This document shows positions 1-7,768 of a stretch of DNA of 64,000 nucleotides, in pieces. The translations under genes were made by a program, and so were the position numbers. Position 1 is the stretch's first letter. Every line of letters begins with the position of its first letter. Source of the DNA: Flavobacterium gelidilacus DSM 15343 (lineage in GTDB: Bacteria; Bacteroidota; Bacteroidia; Flavobacteriales; Flavobacteriaceae); assembly GCF_000422685.1 (NCBI RefSeq), contig NZ_AUGN01000013.1, forward strand, positions 1 through 64,000. The letters are read 5' to 3'. The notes beneath the pieces were generated by a model that saw only the letters and a program-made list of their open reading frames with translations, did not search any database and was not told the origin of the DNA.

Positions 1-1
1 T

Positions 2-592
2 TTACTAAAAAAAACAGCAATTGTTCAATTACTTTTAACTAAATTTGAATCAATAAAAATCACTAAAAAAGGTCAACCTATTTCAGGACAAGACAAAACC
101 TTCAAACCACCAATAAAGGAAAAGACAACTGAAGAGCTTATAATAATAGCTAATTCTTCAGAAAAGATATGGCAGAAAGAAGCAATTCTTCAAGCTAAAA
201 ATGAATTATTGGTTAGAAATATATCTGAAAAGCAACAAGAAGACTTTTTTGACTCTGAATTAGAAAAAGCTGAAGAATATTACAAAAAAGTTGAGGAAAA
301 AAGACATCAAAACTTAACAGAATCTTATTCAATTATTACTATAATTTATATTTTTATAATGACACCTTTTTTGTTAGTGAGTAATTGGAAAATTGGCTTA
401 AGTTTAATTCAACTTAAACGTGAAAACTACTTACTTAAATATAAACAAAGATTAATTACTCTTATTATTTCTATAATAGTTTATACAATTTCAATATATT
501 TTTATGTTGATTATCTCAATAAAAAATGGGAAACCGAAATAAATAATATTGATAATTCAGAATGGGAAAGGAAATATGGTTATGACAAATAA
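2..592 (+). CDS. Unknown membrane protein, C-terminal part (cut by window edge)
   Basis: The frame is open from the first bases of the window to a TAA at 590-592, so the true start lies upstream. At least 196 residues are visible. The first part is charged and helical, with a Lys/Glu-rich coiled-coil-like stretch just before the membrane part. Two hydrophobic segments follow, around YSIITIIYIFIMTPFLL and RLITLIISIIVYTISIYF, with a basic loop between them and a short charged tail. I do not recognise the family. A TTG at 209 could be read as a start, but the uninterrupted frame upstream makes a truncated longer gene more likely. A hairpin repeat begins directly after the stop. Confidence 0.6.
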   Translation, partial: LLKKTAIVQLLLTKFESIKITKKGQPISGQDKTFKPPIKEKTTEELIIIANSSEKIWQKEAILQAKNELLVRNISEKQQEDFFDSELEKAEEYYKKVEEKRHQNLTESYSIITIIYIFIMTPFLLVSNWKIGLSLIQLKRENYLLKYKQRLITLIISIIVYTISIYFYVDYLNKKWETEINNIDNSEWERKYGYDK

Positions 593-595
593 GAA

Positions 596-680
596 AACGT
601 CGCACAACAACGGTTATCAAAAACCACAAAGGCTTGGTTTTTCCTTCGGAAAAACCTCAACGATCGTAAATTTGTGTATA
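596..680 (+). repeat. Hairpin repeat, copy 1 (upstream of cytochrome b561 gene)
   Basis: The core is a perfect palindrome at 636-656, with 9-bp arms GGTTTTTCC / GGAAAAACC around TTC. It is preceded by GGCTT and by an AACG...GCACAA-type stretch. The same core and left flank recur in direct orientation at 1579-1650, on the other side of the 892-1470 gene. A TAAATTTG box (667-674) lies in its right part, in the context ATCGTAAATTTGTG. That context recurs at 842-855, just before the cytochrome gene. Confidence 0.6.
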
Positions 681-844
681 TTTATTGTAGTCAATCTTTA
701 ATCAAAGTTGCTGAAGTCTAATTGAAAAACGTTACCCACAAGTTTAAATCAGCAAAATAATCAGCACTTAAAAAAAGCTATTACTTTCCACCAACAAAAA
801 AAACAAATGTGATAAAAGTCATACTTTGAATTAAAGTCCTATCG

Positions 845-852
845 TAAATTTG
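845..852 (+). promoter_or_regulatory. -7 promoter box of cytochrome b561-like gene
   Basis: TAAATTTG matches the Bacteroidota TANNTTTG consensus and lies about 40 nt before the ATG at 892. A TTTG at 825-828 gives a 16-nt spacer, slightly short for a -33 element. Confidence 0.5.
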
Positions 853-891
853 TGATAAGTAAGATAGAAATTCCTGCTAAAAACAAACCTT

Positions 892-1470
892 ATGGAAAAT
901 ATAAAGTATTCAAAAATATATCGAATAATTCATTGGACAATAGCCTTCTCATTACTGCTTTTGTTAATTACTATTTTTTTGCGATTAACGTGGATGAATA
1001 AAAATAATATTGCAGCCATCATACAAAATTATTTGAGTGGTACTGACCAGGTTTTATCTCAAGACCAACTAATCGTTTTAGCAAAAAAGATAAGACAACC
1101 TATGTGGAATTGGCATATTTACATTGGTTATGTCTTAACTGGCCTATTTAGTTTGCGTTTTATACTTCCACTTTTTGGACATATGAAGTTTCAAAATCCT
1201 CTTGTTAAAAATCTATCTATAAAAGAGAAATTTCAAAAATGGACATATATCATTTTTTATCTCTGTGTTGTTATATCTTTGGTTACTGGACTAATAATAG
1301 AATTTGGATCAAAAGAATTAAAAAAACCAATGGAAGAAATCCATGTACTTAGTATTTATTACTTAGTTGGTTTTATCATAATCCATGTAGCTGGTGTTTT
1401 CGTAGCAGAATTTACAAATCAAAAAGGAATAATTTCAAGAATTGTAAGCGGCTCTAAAAAGGAAAATTAA
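892..1470 (+). CDS. Cytochrome b561-type di-haem membrane protein
   Basis: This 192-residue protein has four hydrophobic segments (about 16-33, 75-95, 118-138, 152-172). Its histidines sit where this family (cytochrome b561 / Ni-Fe-hydrogenase cytochrome b type) ligates haem: His14 (IIHW), His75 (WHIYIGY), His151 (EIHVLS) and His165 (IIHVAG). Such proteins shuttle electrons between quinols and a periplasmic or membrane partner. No partner enzyme is adjacent, so the physiological donor and acceptor are unknown. The gene stands alone between two copies of a hairpin repeat, which suggests it may sit in a variable locus. The family call is good; the role is open. Confidence 0.8.
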   Translation: MENIKYSKIYRIIHWTIAFSLLLLLITIFLRLTWMNKNNIAAIIQNYLSGTDQVLSQDQLIVLAKKIRQPMWNWHIYIGYVLTGLFSLRFILPLFGHMKFQNPLVKNLSIKEKFQKWTYIIFYLCVVISLVTGLIIEFGSKELKKPMEEIHVLSIYYLVGFIIIHVAGVFVAEFTNQKGIISRIVSGSKKEN

Positions 1471-1578
1471 AAGCACGAAAAAACAACAGTTGACTGGATT
1501 GCATAATATTTTCATTTTTACAGTAATATTATAATTGCCAATGCTAGCAAGTTTATGGAAAAATTAGCCATTGAGTAG

Positions 1579-1650
1579 CAACGTTTTTGCACAAATGCTT
1601 GGGCTTGGTTTTTCCTTCGAAAAAACCTTTACTACTCCGGATTTTGACTG
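1579..1650 (+). repeat. Hairpin repeat, copy 2 (downstream of cytochrome b561 gene)
   Basis: The core at 1607-1627 has arms GGTTTTT / AAAAACC and the same CCTTCG centre as the copy at 636-656. The preceding GGCTT and a GCACAA-containing left flank are shared. It lies in the same orientation, so the pair brackets 892-1470. The rest of the 1471-1776 gap holds an AT-rich imperfect inverted repeat near 1500-1545 and a terminator, but no gene that I can see. Confidence 0.6.
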
Positions 1651-1740
1651 TATTTTATTTTAGCAAGTAATGTATTTCAATCAATAAAAATTTAAAAAAA
1701 TTATTTAAGAGCTACTCGCACATTTTTTTAGACTATAATA

Positions 1741-1770
1741 AAAAAGTCCTCAATTTAGAGGACTTTTTTG
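1741..1770 (-). terminator. Terminator of carB
   Basis: AAAAGTCCTC and GAGGACTTTT form a perfect stem around AATTTA, with T-runs on both sides. It sits 7 nt beyond the carB stop and can act in both directions. Confidence 0.85.
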
Positions 1771-1776
1771 TTTTTA

Positions 1777-4632
1777 CTACTTACTCAAATACATTTTTCG
1801 TCTTGAATACAATTCATAGAATTGATCATCTTTTAAATCATCTATAAATAAGATGCTTTCTCCAGTTGATTTCATTTCAGGCCCTAGAGCTTTGTTTACA
1901 TTTTTAAACTTACTAAAAGAGAAAACTGGCTGCTTAATTGCAAAGCCTTTTAACTGTGGATTGAATGTAAAGTCAGTAACTTTATTATGCCCTAACATTA
2001 CTTTTGTAGCATAGTTTACATAAGGTTCACCGTAAGCTTTAGCTATAAAAGGCACCGTTCTAGAAGCTCTTGGATTGGCTTCAATAATGTAAACCACATC
2101 ATCCTTAATGGCAAATTGAACATTAATTAGTCCAACTGTTTTTAAAGCTCTTGCTATATTATGTGTGTGCTCTTTTATTTGTTGCATTACAAATTCACCT
2201 AAATTAAAAGGTGGCAAAGTTGCATTACTATCACCAGAATGCACACCACAAGGCTCAATATGCTCCATTATTCCAATGATGTATACATTTCCATCAGCAT
2301 CACAAATGGCATCAGCTTCTGCTTCTATAGCTCCATCTAAATAATGGTCTAAAAGTAATTTATTACCTGGAATTGACTTTAATAAATCAATTACATGTTC
2401 TTCTAATTCTTGTTTGTTGATTACGATTTTCATTCCTTGTCCACCTAAAACATAAGAAGGACGAACTAATAATGGGAAATCTAATGTATCTGCTAAAATG
2501 GAAGCCTGCTCAGCGCTTTCAGCAATTCCGAATTTTGGAAAAGGAATTTTTAAATCGGTTAACAATTCAGAAAAACGACCTCTATCTTCTGCTAAATCTA
2601 AAGCGTCAAATGAAGTTCCTAATATTTTAATTCCGTATTTTGATAGTTTTTCGGCTAATTTCAATGCCGTTTGTCCACCTAATTGTACTATAACTCCTTC
2701 TGGTTTTTCATGACGAATGATATCGTAAATATGTTCCCAAAAAACAGGCTCAAAATACAATTTATCAGCTGTATCGAAATCCGTAGAAACCGTTTCTGGA
2801 TTACAGTTGATCATAATAGTTTCATAACCACATTCCTTCGCAGCCAAAACTCCGTGAACACATGAATAATCAAATTCAATTCCTTGTCCGATTCTATTTG
2901 GTCCCGAACCTAAAACAATCACTTTCTTTTTATCCGTTACTATACTTTCGTTATCAACATACTTTGTTCCGTCAGGCTTTTCAATTTCTGCTTCAAAAGT
3001 TGAATAATAATAAGGTGTTTTGGCTTCAAATTCGGCAGCACAAGTATCAACTAATTTAAAAACACGATTGATGTTTTGTTCATCACGTAATTTATAAACT
3101 TGACTTTCTAAACAACCCATCATGTGAGCAATTTGTCTATCACCATACCCTTTTTGTTTTGCTTCAAGTAACAATTCTCTTGGCAAAGTATCTACTTTAT
3201 ATTTTGAAATTTCTCTTTCTATATGAAATAGCTCTTCATATTGTTTTAAGAACCACATGTCAATTCTAGTAATTTCGTGAATTCTACTTAATGGAATTCC
3301 CATCGCAATAGCATCATAAATCACGAAAACCCTGTCCCAACTTGCAAAAGTTAGTTTTTCAATAATTTGTTCGTAGTTTTTATATCCTTTCCCATCAGCT
3401 CCTAACCCATTTCGTTTAATTTCTAACGACTGAGTAGCTTTATGAAGGGCTTCTTGGAATGAACGTCCGATTCCCATAACTTCACCAACCGATTTCATTT
3501 GAAGTCCTAAAGTTCTGTCTGCTCCTTCAAATTTATCAAAATTCCAACGCGGTATTTTAACGATTACATAATCTAAAGTCGGTTCAAAAAGAGCCGAAGT
3601 AGATTTTGTAATTTGATTTTGTAATTCATCTAAATGATATCCTAAAGCTAATTTTGTAGCAATCTTTGCAATTGGATAACCCGTTGCTTTTGAAGCTAAA
3701 GCTGATGAACGAGAAACCCTTGGATTTATTTCGATAGCCACTATATCTTCTTTTTCATCTGGTGAAACTGCAAATTGCACATTACAACCACCAGCAAAGT
3801 TCCCAATAGCTCTCATCATTAAGATAGCCATATCACGCATACGCTGATAAGTTGAATCTGACAAAGTCATTGCCGGAGCAACGGTTATACTATCTCCAGT
3901 ATGAATTCCCATTGGATCCATGTTTTCGATAGAACAAATAATTACTACGTTATCGTTTTTATCTCTAAGTAATTCTAATTCGTATTCTTTCCAGCCTAAA
4001 AGTGCTTTATCTATAAGTACTTCGTGAATTGGAGACATTTCTAAACCATAAGATAGTTTTTCGTCAAATTCTTCTTTTGTGTGAACGAATGCTGCTCCTG
4101 TTCCGCCTAAAGTAAAGGATGGACGAATTACTAAGGGGAAACCGAATTCTTGCGCAATTTCTTTTCCTTGTAAGAAGGAAGTCGCGATTTTTGCAGGTGC
4201 TGCTCCAACTCCTAATTTAGCTAAAAGTTGTTTAAATTTCTCTCTATCTTCAGTTATATTGATAGCATTTACATCAACACCAATCATTCTTACATTAAAA
4301 TCATTCCAAATTCCTTTATCATCAGCTTCCAAACAAAGGTTTAAAGCTGTTTGTCCACCCATTGTTGGCAAAACTGCATCAATTTGTGGATGTTCTTTTA
4401 AGATTTGAATTAATGACTTCGTAGTTAAAGGTAATAAATACACATGATCAGCCATTGAAGGATCTGTCATGATGGTTGCAGGATTTGAGTTTATCAAAAT
4501 AACCTCAACTCCTTCTTCACGTAAAGAACGTGCTGACTGTGAACCTGCGTAATCAAATTCACAAGCTTGTCCGATTACAATTGGACCTGAACCTATAATT
4601 AAAACCGATTTGATTGAATTGTCTTTTGGCAT
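1777..4632 (-). CDS. carB: Carbamoyl-phosphate synthase large subunit, lacking the allosteric domain
   Basis: CarB makes carbamoyl phosphate from bicarbonate, ATP and ammonia passed on by CarA, for pyrimidine and arginine synthesis. Both ATP-grasp halves are present. The N-terminal half opens with IIGSGPIVIGQACEFDYAG and the second with VLGSGPNRIGQGIEFDYS near residue 576. Each half has its own GGTG/GGQG ATP-binding loop and an EINPR/EANPR metal site. The protein is 951 residues, against about 1,073 in E. coli. It ends shortly after the second LGPEMKSTGE motif, so the C-terminal MGS-like regulatory domain (UMP/ornithine site in E. coli) is missing. Short CarB proteins are usual in Flavobacteria as far as I recall. 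carA is not in the window, and no -7 box was found upstream. Confidence 0.95.
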   Translation of the reverse strand: MPKDNSIKSVLIIGSGPIVIGQACEFDYAGSQSARSLREEGVEVILINSNPATIMTDPSMADHVYLLPLTTKSLIQILKEHPQIDAVLPTMGGQTALNLCLEADDKGIWNDFNVRMIGVDVNAINITEDREKFKQLLAKLGVGAAPAKIATSFLQGKEIAQEFGFPLVIRPSFTLGGTGAAFVHTKEEFDEKLSYGLEMSPIHEVLIDKALLGWKEYELELLRDKNDNVVIICSIENMDPMGIHTGDSITVAPAMTLSDSTYQRMRDMAILMMRAIGNFAGGCNVQFAVSPDEKEDIVAIEINPRVSRSSALASKATGYPIAKIATKLALGYHLDELQNQITKSTSALFEPTLDYVIVKIPRWNFDKFEGADRTLGLQMKSVGEVMGIGRSFQEALHKATQSLEIKRNGLGADGKGYKNYEQIIEKLTFASWDRVFVIYDAIAMGIPLSRIHEITRIDMWFLKQYEELFHIEREISKYKVDTLPRELLLEAKQKGYGDRQIAHMMGCLESQVYKLRDEQNINRVFKLVDTCAAEFEAKTPYYYSTFEAEIEKPDGTKYVDNESIVTDKKKVIVLGSGPNRIGQGIEFDYSCVHGVLAAKECGYETIMINCNPETVSTDFDTADKLYFEPVFWEHIYDIIRHEKPEGVIVQLGGQTALKLAEKLSKYGIKILGTSFDALDLAEDRGRFSELLTDLKIPFPKFGIAESAEQASILADTLDFPLLVRPSYVLGGQGMKIVINKQELEEHVIDLLKSIPGNKLLLDHYLDGAIEAEADAICDADGNVYIIGIMEHIEPCGVHSGDSNATLPPFNLGEFVMQQIKEHTHNIARALKTVGLINVQFAIKDDVVYIIEANPRASRTVPFIAKAYGEPYVNYATKVMLGHNKVTDFTFNPQLKGFAIKQPVFSFSKFKNVNKALGPEMKSTGESILFIDDLKDDQFYELYSRRKMYLSK

Positions 4633-4680
4633 TGTGTTATTGTTGTTTTAGTTGTATGTTGTTGTTTAAGAAAACATTCT

Positions 4681-4755
4681 AGCCCTGATAGCAGTGGAAA
4701 TCCTTTTTATTTTTTCTTAAAAATAAAAAGATTGTAACGAATAGCAGGAAATAGC
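4681..4755 (-). repeat. Dispersed hairpin repeat, copy A
   Basis: An A/T-rich hairpin (CCTTTTTATTTTT... and its complement) is bounded by AGCCCTGATAGCAGTGGAAAT on one side and GAATAGCAGGAAATAG on the other. The same arrangement is recognisable at 58116-58182, with AGCCCCGATGGGAATGGCAT and GGACAGCGGGAAA as flanks. Both copies therefore belong to one dispersed element. This copy is intergenic, upstream of carB. Confidence 0.7.
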
Positions 4756-4790
4756 TTCAAAAACTTATTAAATTTTATAAACAAGTTTAA

Positions 4791-4822
4791 AAAAAAGCCG
4801 CTACTAATAAAAGTAACGGCTT
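4791..4822 (-). terminator. Terminator of rpmH
   Basis: AGCCGCTACT pairs with AGTAACGGCT with one mismatch, followed on the minus strand by a run of U. It lies 23 nt beyond the rpmH stop. Confidence 0.75.
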
Positions 4823-4844
4823 AATATTGATTAGTAGCTAATCA

Positions 4845-5006
4845 TTATTTTTTATGTCTTGGTTCGCAAGATACAGTCAACTTGTGTCTTCCTTTTGCTC
4901 TTCTACGTGCAAGGACTTTTCTTCCGTTTGGAGTACTCATTCTATCCATAAACCCGTGTTTATTTCTTCTTTTTCTTTTCGATGGTTGAAACGTTCTCTT
5001 GCTCAT
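4845..5006 (-). CDS. rpmH: 50S ribosomal protein bL34
   Basis: This is a 53-residue, very basic protein that begins [19 protein letters not shown] and contains the bL34 core [19 protein letters not shown]. That core binds 23S rRNA in the large subunit. The C-terminal tail [13 protein letters not shown] is a little longer than in E. coli (46 residues). Start ATG is at 5004-5006 and stop TAA at 4845-4847. The overlapping plus-strand reading frame at this place is a shadow. The gene has its own promoter (5067-5096) and terminator and is monocistronic. The usual partner rnpA is not next to it. Confidence 0.95.
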   Translation of the reverse strand: MSKRTFQPSKRKRRNKHGFMDRMSTPNGRKVLARRRAKGRHKLTVSCEPRHKK

Positions 5007-5066
5007 TGCTTTATATCTTTAAAATCTATATTTATTTTTTTGTTATAGCTTCCTATAAATCGAGTG

Positions 5067-5096
5067 CAAATATACAAAGTCTTTTTTCATTTACAA
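5067..5096 (-). promoter_or_regulatory. rpmH promoter
   Basis: On the minus strand TTG (5094-5096) is followed after exactly 19 nt by TATATTTG (5067-5074). This matches the Bacteroidota primary-sigma consensus, and the transcript would carry a leader of about 55 nt. Confidence 0.8.
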
Positions 5097-5130
5097 GTAG
5101 TTTTTAAAATATTTTTTAGTTAGAATTTAT

Positions 5131-5138
5131 TACCTTTG
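5131..5138 (+). promoter_or_regulatory. -7 box of TPR-like membrane protein gene
   Basis: TACCTTTG matches TANNTTTG and ends 21 nt before the ATG at 5160. It overlaps the TTG at 5136, so that TTG would not be transcribed. No clear -33 element is visible. Confidence 0.6.
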
Positions 5139-5159
5139 TTTCAAATTAAAAAATACAGT

Positions 5160-5675
5160 ATGTTTAACAAGATTATCAAATTAATTTTAGCAGGTTTAAT
5201 AATTGCTTTCGCCATATATCAATTTATAGAAGGTAATATTGGAAACGGAATTTTCTTACTCCTTTTTTCCACAATATTTATCTTCTTATATTTCAAGAAT
5301 GAGTTGATTCTATTGGCTTTCTTGAAATTAAGAAAACAAGACATGGATGGAGCAAAGGCTTGGTTAGATAAAATAAAAAACCCAGAAACTGCACTAGTAA
5401 AGAAACAACAAGGGTACTATAACTACCTTAACGGGATTATGGTTTCGCAAACAAACTTAACTTTAGCTGAAAAATATTTCAAGAAAGCTATTGAATTAGG
5501 TTTAAGTATGGATCAAGATTTAGCCCTAGCTAAACTGCAATTAGCCGGAATTTCTTTAACAAAAAGAAGAAAAATGGAAGCTACTAAATACTTAAACGAA
5601 GCTAAGAAGCTAGACAAACACAATATGTTGAAAGAACAGATTGTTATGTTGAAACAACAATTGAAGAAAATTTAG
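5160..5675 (+). CDS. Membrane-anchored TPR-like protein of unknown function
   Basis: The protein has 171 residues when started at the ATG at 5160, the first start downstream of the -7 box. Two hydrophobic segments occupy about residues 5-22 and 26-45. A cytoplasmic, helix-rich part follows (about 50-171). It contains tetratricopeptide-like units such as GYYNYLNGIMVSQTNLTLAEKYFKKAIELG and a second unit ending in EAKKLDKHNM. TPR modules mediate protein contacts; no partner is suggested by the neighbours. It is a single gene between its own promoter and a terminator. Similar two-TM/TPR proteins occur widely in Flavobacteria, but I know of no assigned role. Confidence 0.75.
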   Translation: MFNKIIKLILAGLIIAFAIYQFIEGNIGNGIFLLLFSTIFIFLYFKNELILLAFLKLRKQDMDGAKAWLDKIKNPETALVKKQQGYYNYLNGIMVSQTNLTLAEKYFKKAIELGLSMDQDLALAKLQLAGISLTKRRKMEATKYLNEAKKLDKHNMLKEQIVMLKQQLKKI

Positions 5676-5716
5676 ATTTTTTGATAGTTAGATTTTTAGA
5701 TTATTCGGTTAATAAA

Positions 5717-5753
5717 AAACCACAAATTAGATAAACTAGTTTGTGGTTTTTTT
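5717..5753. terminator. Terminator after TPR-like gene
   Basis: AAACCACAAA and TTTGTGGTTT form a 10-bp stem, followed by a T-run on the plus strand. Confidence 0.8.
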
Positions 5754-5761
5754 ATTCTTTA

Positions 5762-5838
5762 TTATCCGTTGGCTAAAGCCGAACGGCAATGATTTCTATT
5801 TTTGTCTGAAAATCTAATATCTGAAATCCGAAAATCTA
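5762..5838. repeat. Small palindrome followed by AATCTGAAA-type repeat
   Basis: CCGTTGGCTAAAGCCGAACGG (5765-5785) folds through CCGTT/AACGG and GGCT/AGCC. After it comes a degenerate stretch built from TCTGAAAATCTAATATCTG, of the same kind as those at 33345-33395 and 47774-47945. It lies between two convergent genes. Confidence 0.6.
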
Positions 5839-6720
5839 TTCCGGCACTTCTATTAAGTAAGTTTTACCGCTTAAAACAGTAAGTTTTTTATCTCTTAGCC
5901 AAGGATTTAGAACTTTTAACGTTTTATAATTTGTTCCTTGCTCTAATGCAAACAAAGCTAAATCATCTATCGAACTATCTATATTAAGTTTTTTTGTTGG
6001 TACGTTTACGTATAATTCATTTTGAGGAATATCAAATCCGTATTTTGGAGAATTTTTCATAATTTCTTTTAAAGCCAATATTCTAAACACATAACGACCA
6101 GTTTCTTCATAGAATAAAGCATCATAATAACTTGAAACTTGTTGAGCTTCTAAAACTCTATTGATTCCAGCCATTCCTCCATTATAAGAAGCCGCTACTA
6201 ATGTCCAGTTTCCAAATTTCTTGTAAGCATCATTTAAATATTTACAAGCTGCTTCTGTAGACTTTTCTAAATGGTAACGCTCATCTACATGATCTGTAAC
6301 TTCCATCCCATACTCTTTTGCGGTTGCTGGCATAAATTGCCAAACACCTCTTGCTCCAGCTGGTGAGACTGCATTTACTAAACTACTTTCAATTACAGCT
6401 AAATATTTAAAATCATCTGGCACACCATTTCTTTTTAAAATAGGCTCAATAATAGGAAATACTTTATTTGCCCTTTTAATTACCAAGGTAGTATTTGAAT
6501 GATAATTCATATTAGTAACCATTTCTCTATCTAAACGCTCACTTACATCATTATCTGTTGTTGGAACTGTTTCTCCAGAAAAATTCATTTCTGAAGGATA
6601 AGGCACTGTTGGACTAGTTCTAGCAATTGTAGTAGAAGCTGCATAAATAAACAAACTGCTTATCGCAATAATTCCGGTTATTTGTAATGCTTTTTTAAAT
6701 TTCTGTTTCATCTTCATCAT
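5836..6720 (-). CDS. Lytic transglycosylase (SLT/MltD-type, GH23 fold)
   Basis: This 294-residue envelope protein cleaves the MurNAc-GlcNAc bond of peptidoglycan to give 1,6-anhydro ends. An N-terminal hydrophobic segment (about 11-29) is a signal anchor or signal peptide. The SLT domain covers about 80-240. It holds the catalytic Glu111 in VIESSLVNAVSPAGARG, the GVWQFMPATA motif and ASYNGG further on. The last 50 residues (LALFALEQGTNYKTLKVLNPWL) resemble a LysM-like glycan-binding module. The start overlaps the 3' end of the upstream hydrolase gene by 26 nt, so the two are probably translationally coupled. The first codons read MMKMK, so the exact start is uncertain by a few residues. Confidence 0.88.
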   Translation of the reverse strand: MMKMKQKFKKALQITGIIAISSLFIYAASTTIARTSPTVPYPSEMNFSGETVPTTDNDVSERLDREMVTNMNYHSNTTLVIKRANKVFPIIEPILKRNGVPDDFKYLAVIESSLVNAVSPAGARGVWQFMPATAKEYGMEVTDHVDERYHLEKSTEAACKYLNDAYKKFGNWTLVAASYNGGMAGINRVLEAQQVSSYYDALFYEETGRYVFRILALKEIMKNSPKYGFDIPQNELYVNVPTKKLNIDSSIDDLALFALEQGTNYKTLKVLNPWLRDKKLTVLSGKTYLIEVPE

Positions 6721-7378
6721 TGTTTAAAATTAATTTAGGTAAATTTTCATTTAACCATTTATACTTCATTATTACCAAAATATGCGTTGCACCTTTTACT
6801 ACAATACTATTTTTGATGTGTCTTATTGGAAAAACTGCATCTGCATCACCATGAATATGTATAACATTTTCATCAGGTTTTGTTCTTCGCCATAAAATTA
6901 CGTTTTCTATTGCCCAATCCAAATATTTTTTGTCACGCATTTGTAAATATTTTTCATACATCCTTAAACGTCTTGTGACTAAATTCTCGCCAAAAGCATA
7001 TTTTGCTAGTGCATCAATATTTGAGACCAACTGAGTTGGAATAACTTTATAGGCTTTTGTTGACTTTGCAATTTTCATTCGCAAGGGCAATTCTGCATTT
7101 GATTTCACACTCGAAATAATAATTACTTTTCTTGTTTCAATTAGCAATGCCATTTCTTGCACTATAATTCCGCCAAAAGAAACTCCAATTAGCACAGGAT
7201 TCTTATGTTTTATTTTTTTAGTCATGCGAAAAGCATACGCTTCGATTGACTCCTTATTTAATGGCAAAAACCATTCCAAATAAAAAATTTCAAACTTTTC
7301 TACGGGCAATTTTATGTGTTCAAAAATAGTTGAACTCGCAGCCAAACCTGGCATTAAATAAACTGGTATCTTACTCAT
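6695..7378 (-). CDS. Alpha/beta-hydrolase fold protein
   Basis: The protein has 227 residues from the ATG at 7378, which gives MSKIPVYLMPGLAASSTIFE. The frame stays open 61 codons upstream, but that extension runs into the divergent gene and its promoter and is not protein-like. An alpha/beta-hydrolase pattern is visible. There is an oxyanion-type LMPGLAAS near residues 8-15, a nucleophile elbow GVSFGG (Ser near 83), IHGDADAVFPIRH carrying the likely Asp, and GATHILVIM with the likely His. The substrate is unknown. It is transcribed into the lytic transglycosylase gene with a 26-nt overlap. Confidence 0.75.
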   Translation of the reverse strand: MSKIPVYLMPGLAASSTIFEHIKLPVEKFEIFYLEWFLPLNKESIEAYAFRMTKKIKHKNPVLIGVSFGGIIVQEMALLIETRKVIIISSVKSNAELPLRMKIAKSTKAYKVIPTQLVSNIDALAKYAFGENLVTRRLRMYEKYLQMRDKKYLDWAIENVILWRRTKPDENVIHIHGDADAVFPIRHIKNSIVVKGATHILVIMKYKWLNENLPKLILNNDEDETEI

Positions 7379-7399
7379 GGGATATGTGAAAAAGTTTCG

Positions 7400-7407
7400 T
7401 AACTTTG
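7400..7407 (+). promoter_or_regulatory. -7 box of small acetyltransferase gene
   Basis: TAACTTTG fits TANNTTTG and ends 20 nt before the ATG at 7428. It places the earlier in-frame ATG at 7377 upstream of the transcript. Confidence 0.65.
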
Positions 7408-7427
7408 TAAAACAATATATATTTAAA

Positions 7428-7709
7428 ATGGAAATCAAAGATAACGAACTTTTAAGACAATTTGAAATTACAACAGACACCGGTTTAGTTGCCATTGAAT
7501 ATTCATTACAAGACCGTAAAATTTTTCTAACAAAATTTTGCGAAAACGAAAATCTTGACATTGAAATACAAGATGAATTTATTAGAAATGTTTTAGCAAT
7601 TGCTGAAGAAAGAAAATTGAAGGTTGTACCAACAAACTTAAGACTTATAAAGTTTTTTAGAAAAAACAGACGTTACAGAGAATTACTCCCACCTGGATTG
7701 AAAATATAA
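7428..7709 (+). CDS. Small GNAT-like N-acetyltransferase (YjdJ/CG type)
   Basis: This protein has 93 residues. The start at 7428 (MEIKDNELLRQFEI) is chosen because the -7 box lies just upstream. The single compact domain resembles the minimal GCN5-related acetyltransferases. Its beta strands read LVAIEYSLQDRKIFLTKF, and helix and loop regions run from DIEIQDEFIRNVLAIAEE to LKVVPTNLRLIKFFRKN, where VVPT and the aromatic/basic helix match the family's CoA-side end. The substrate is unknown. The gene is divergent from the hydrolase gene and convergent with mtaB. Confidence 0.7.
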   Translation: MEIKDNELLRQFEITTDTGLVAIEYSLQDRKIFLTKFCENENLDIEIQDEFIRNVLAIAEERKLKVVPTNLRLIKFFRKNRRYRELLPPGLKI

Positions 7710-7716
7710 AACATAA

Positions 7717-7748
7717 AAAAATGCTCTTTTAATTAAGAGCATTTTTTT
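7717..7748. terminator. Bidirectional terminator between GNAT gene and mtaB
   Basis: AAATGCTCTT and AAGAGCATTT form a perfect stem around TTAATT, with A and T runs on either side. It serves the two convergent genes. Confidence 0.9.
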
Positions 7749-7768
7749 TATAATAATTTATCAGTTTC

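Noticed and set aside
2498..3059. Three open frames on the plus strand inside carB (2498-2713, 2683-2865, 2862-3059)
   Set aside because: They are antisense to a long, fully conserved gene, have no promoter or protein-like composition, and look like shadows.
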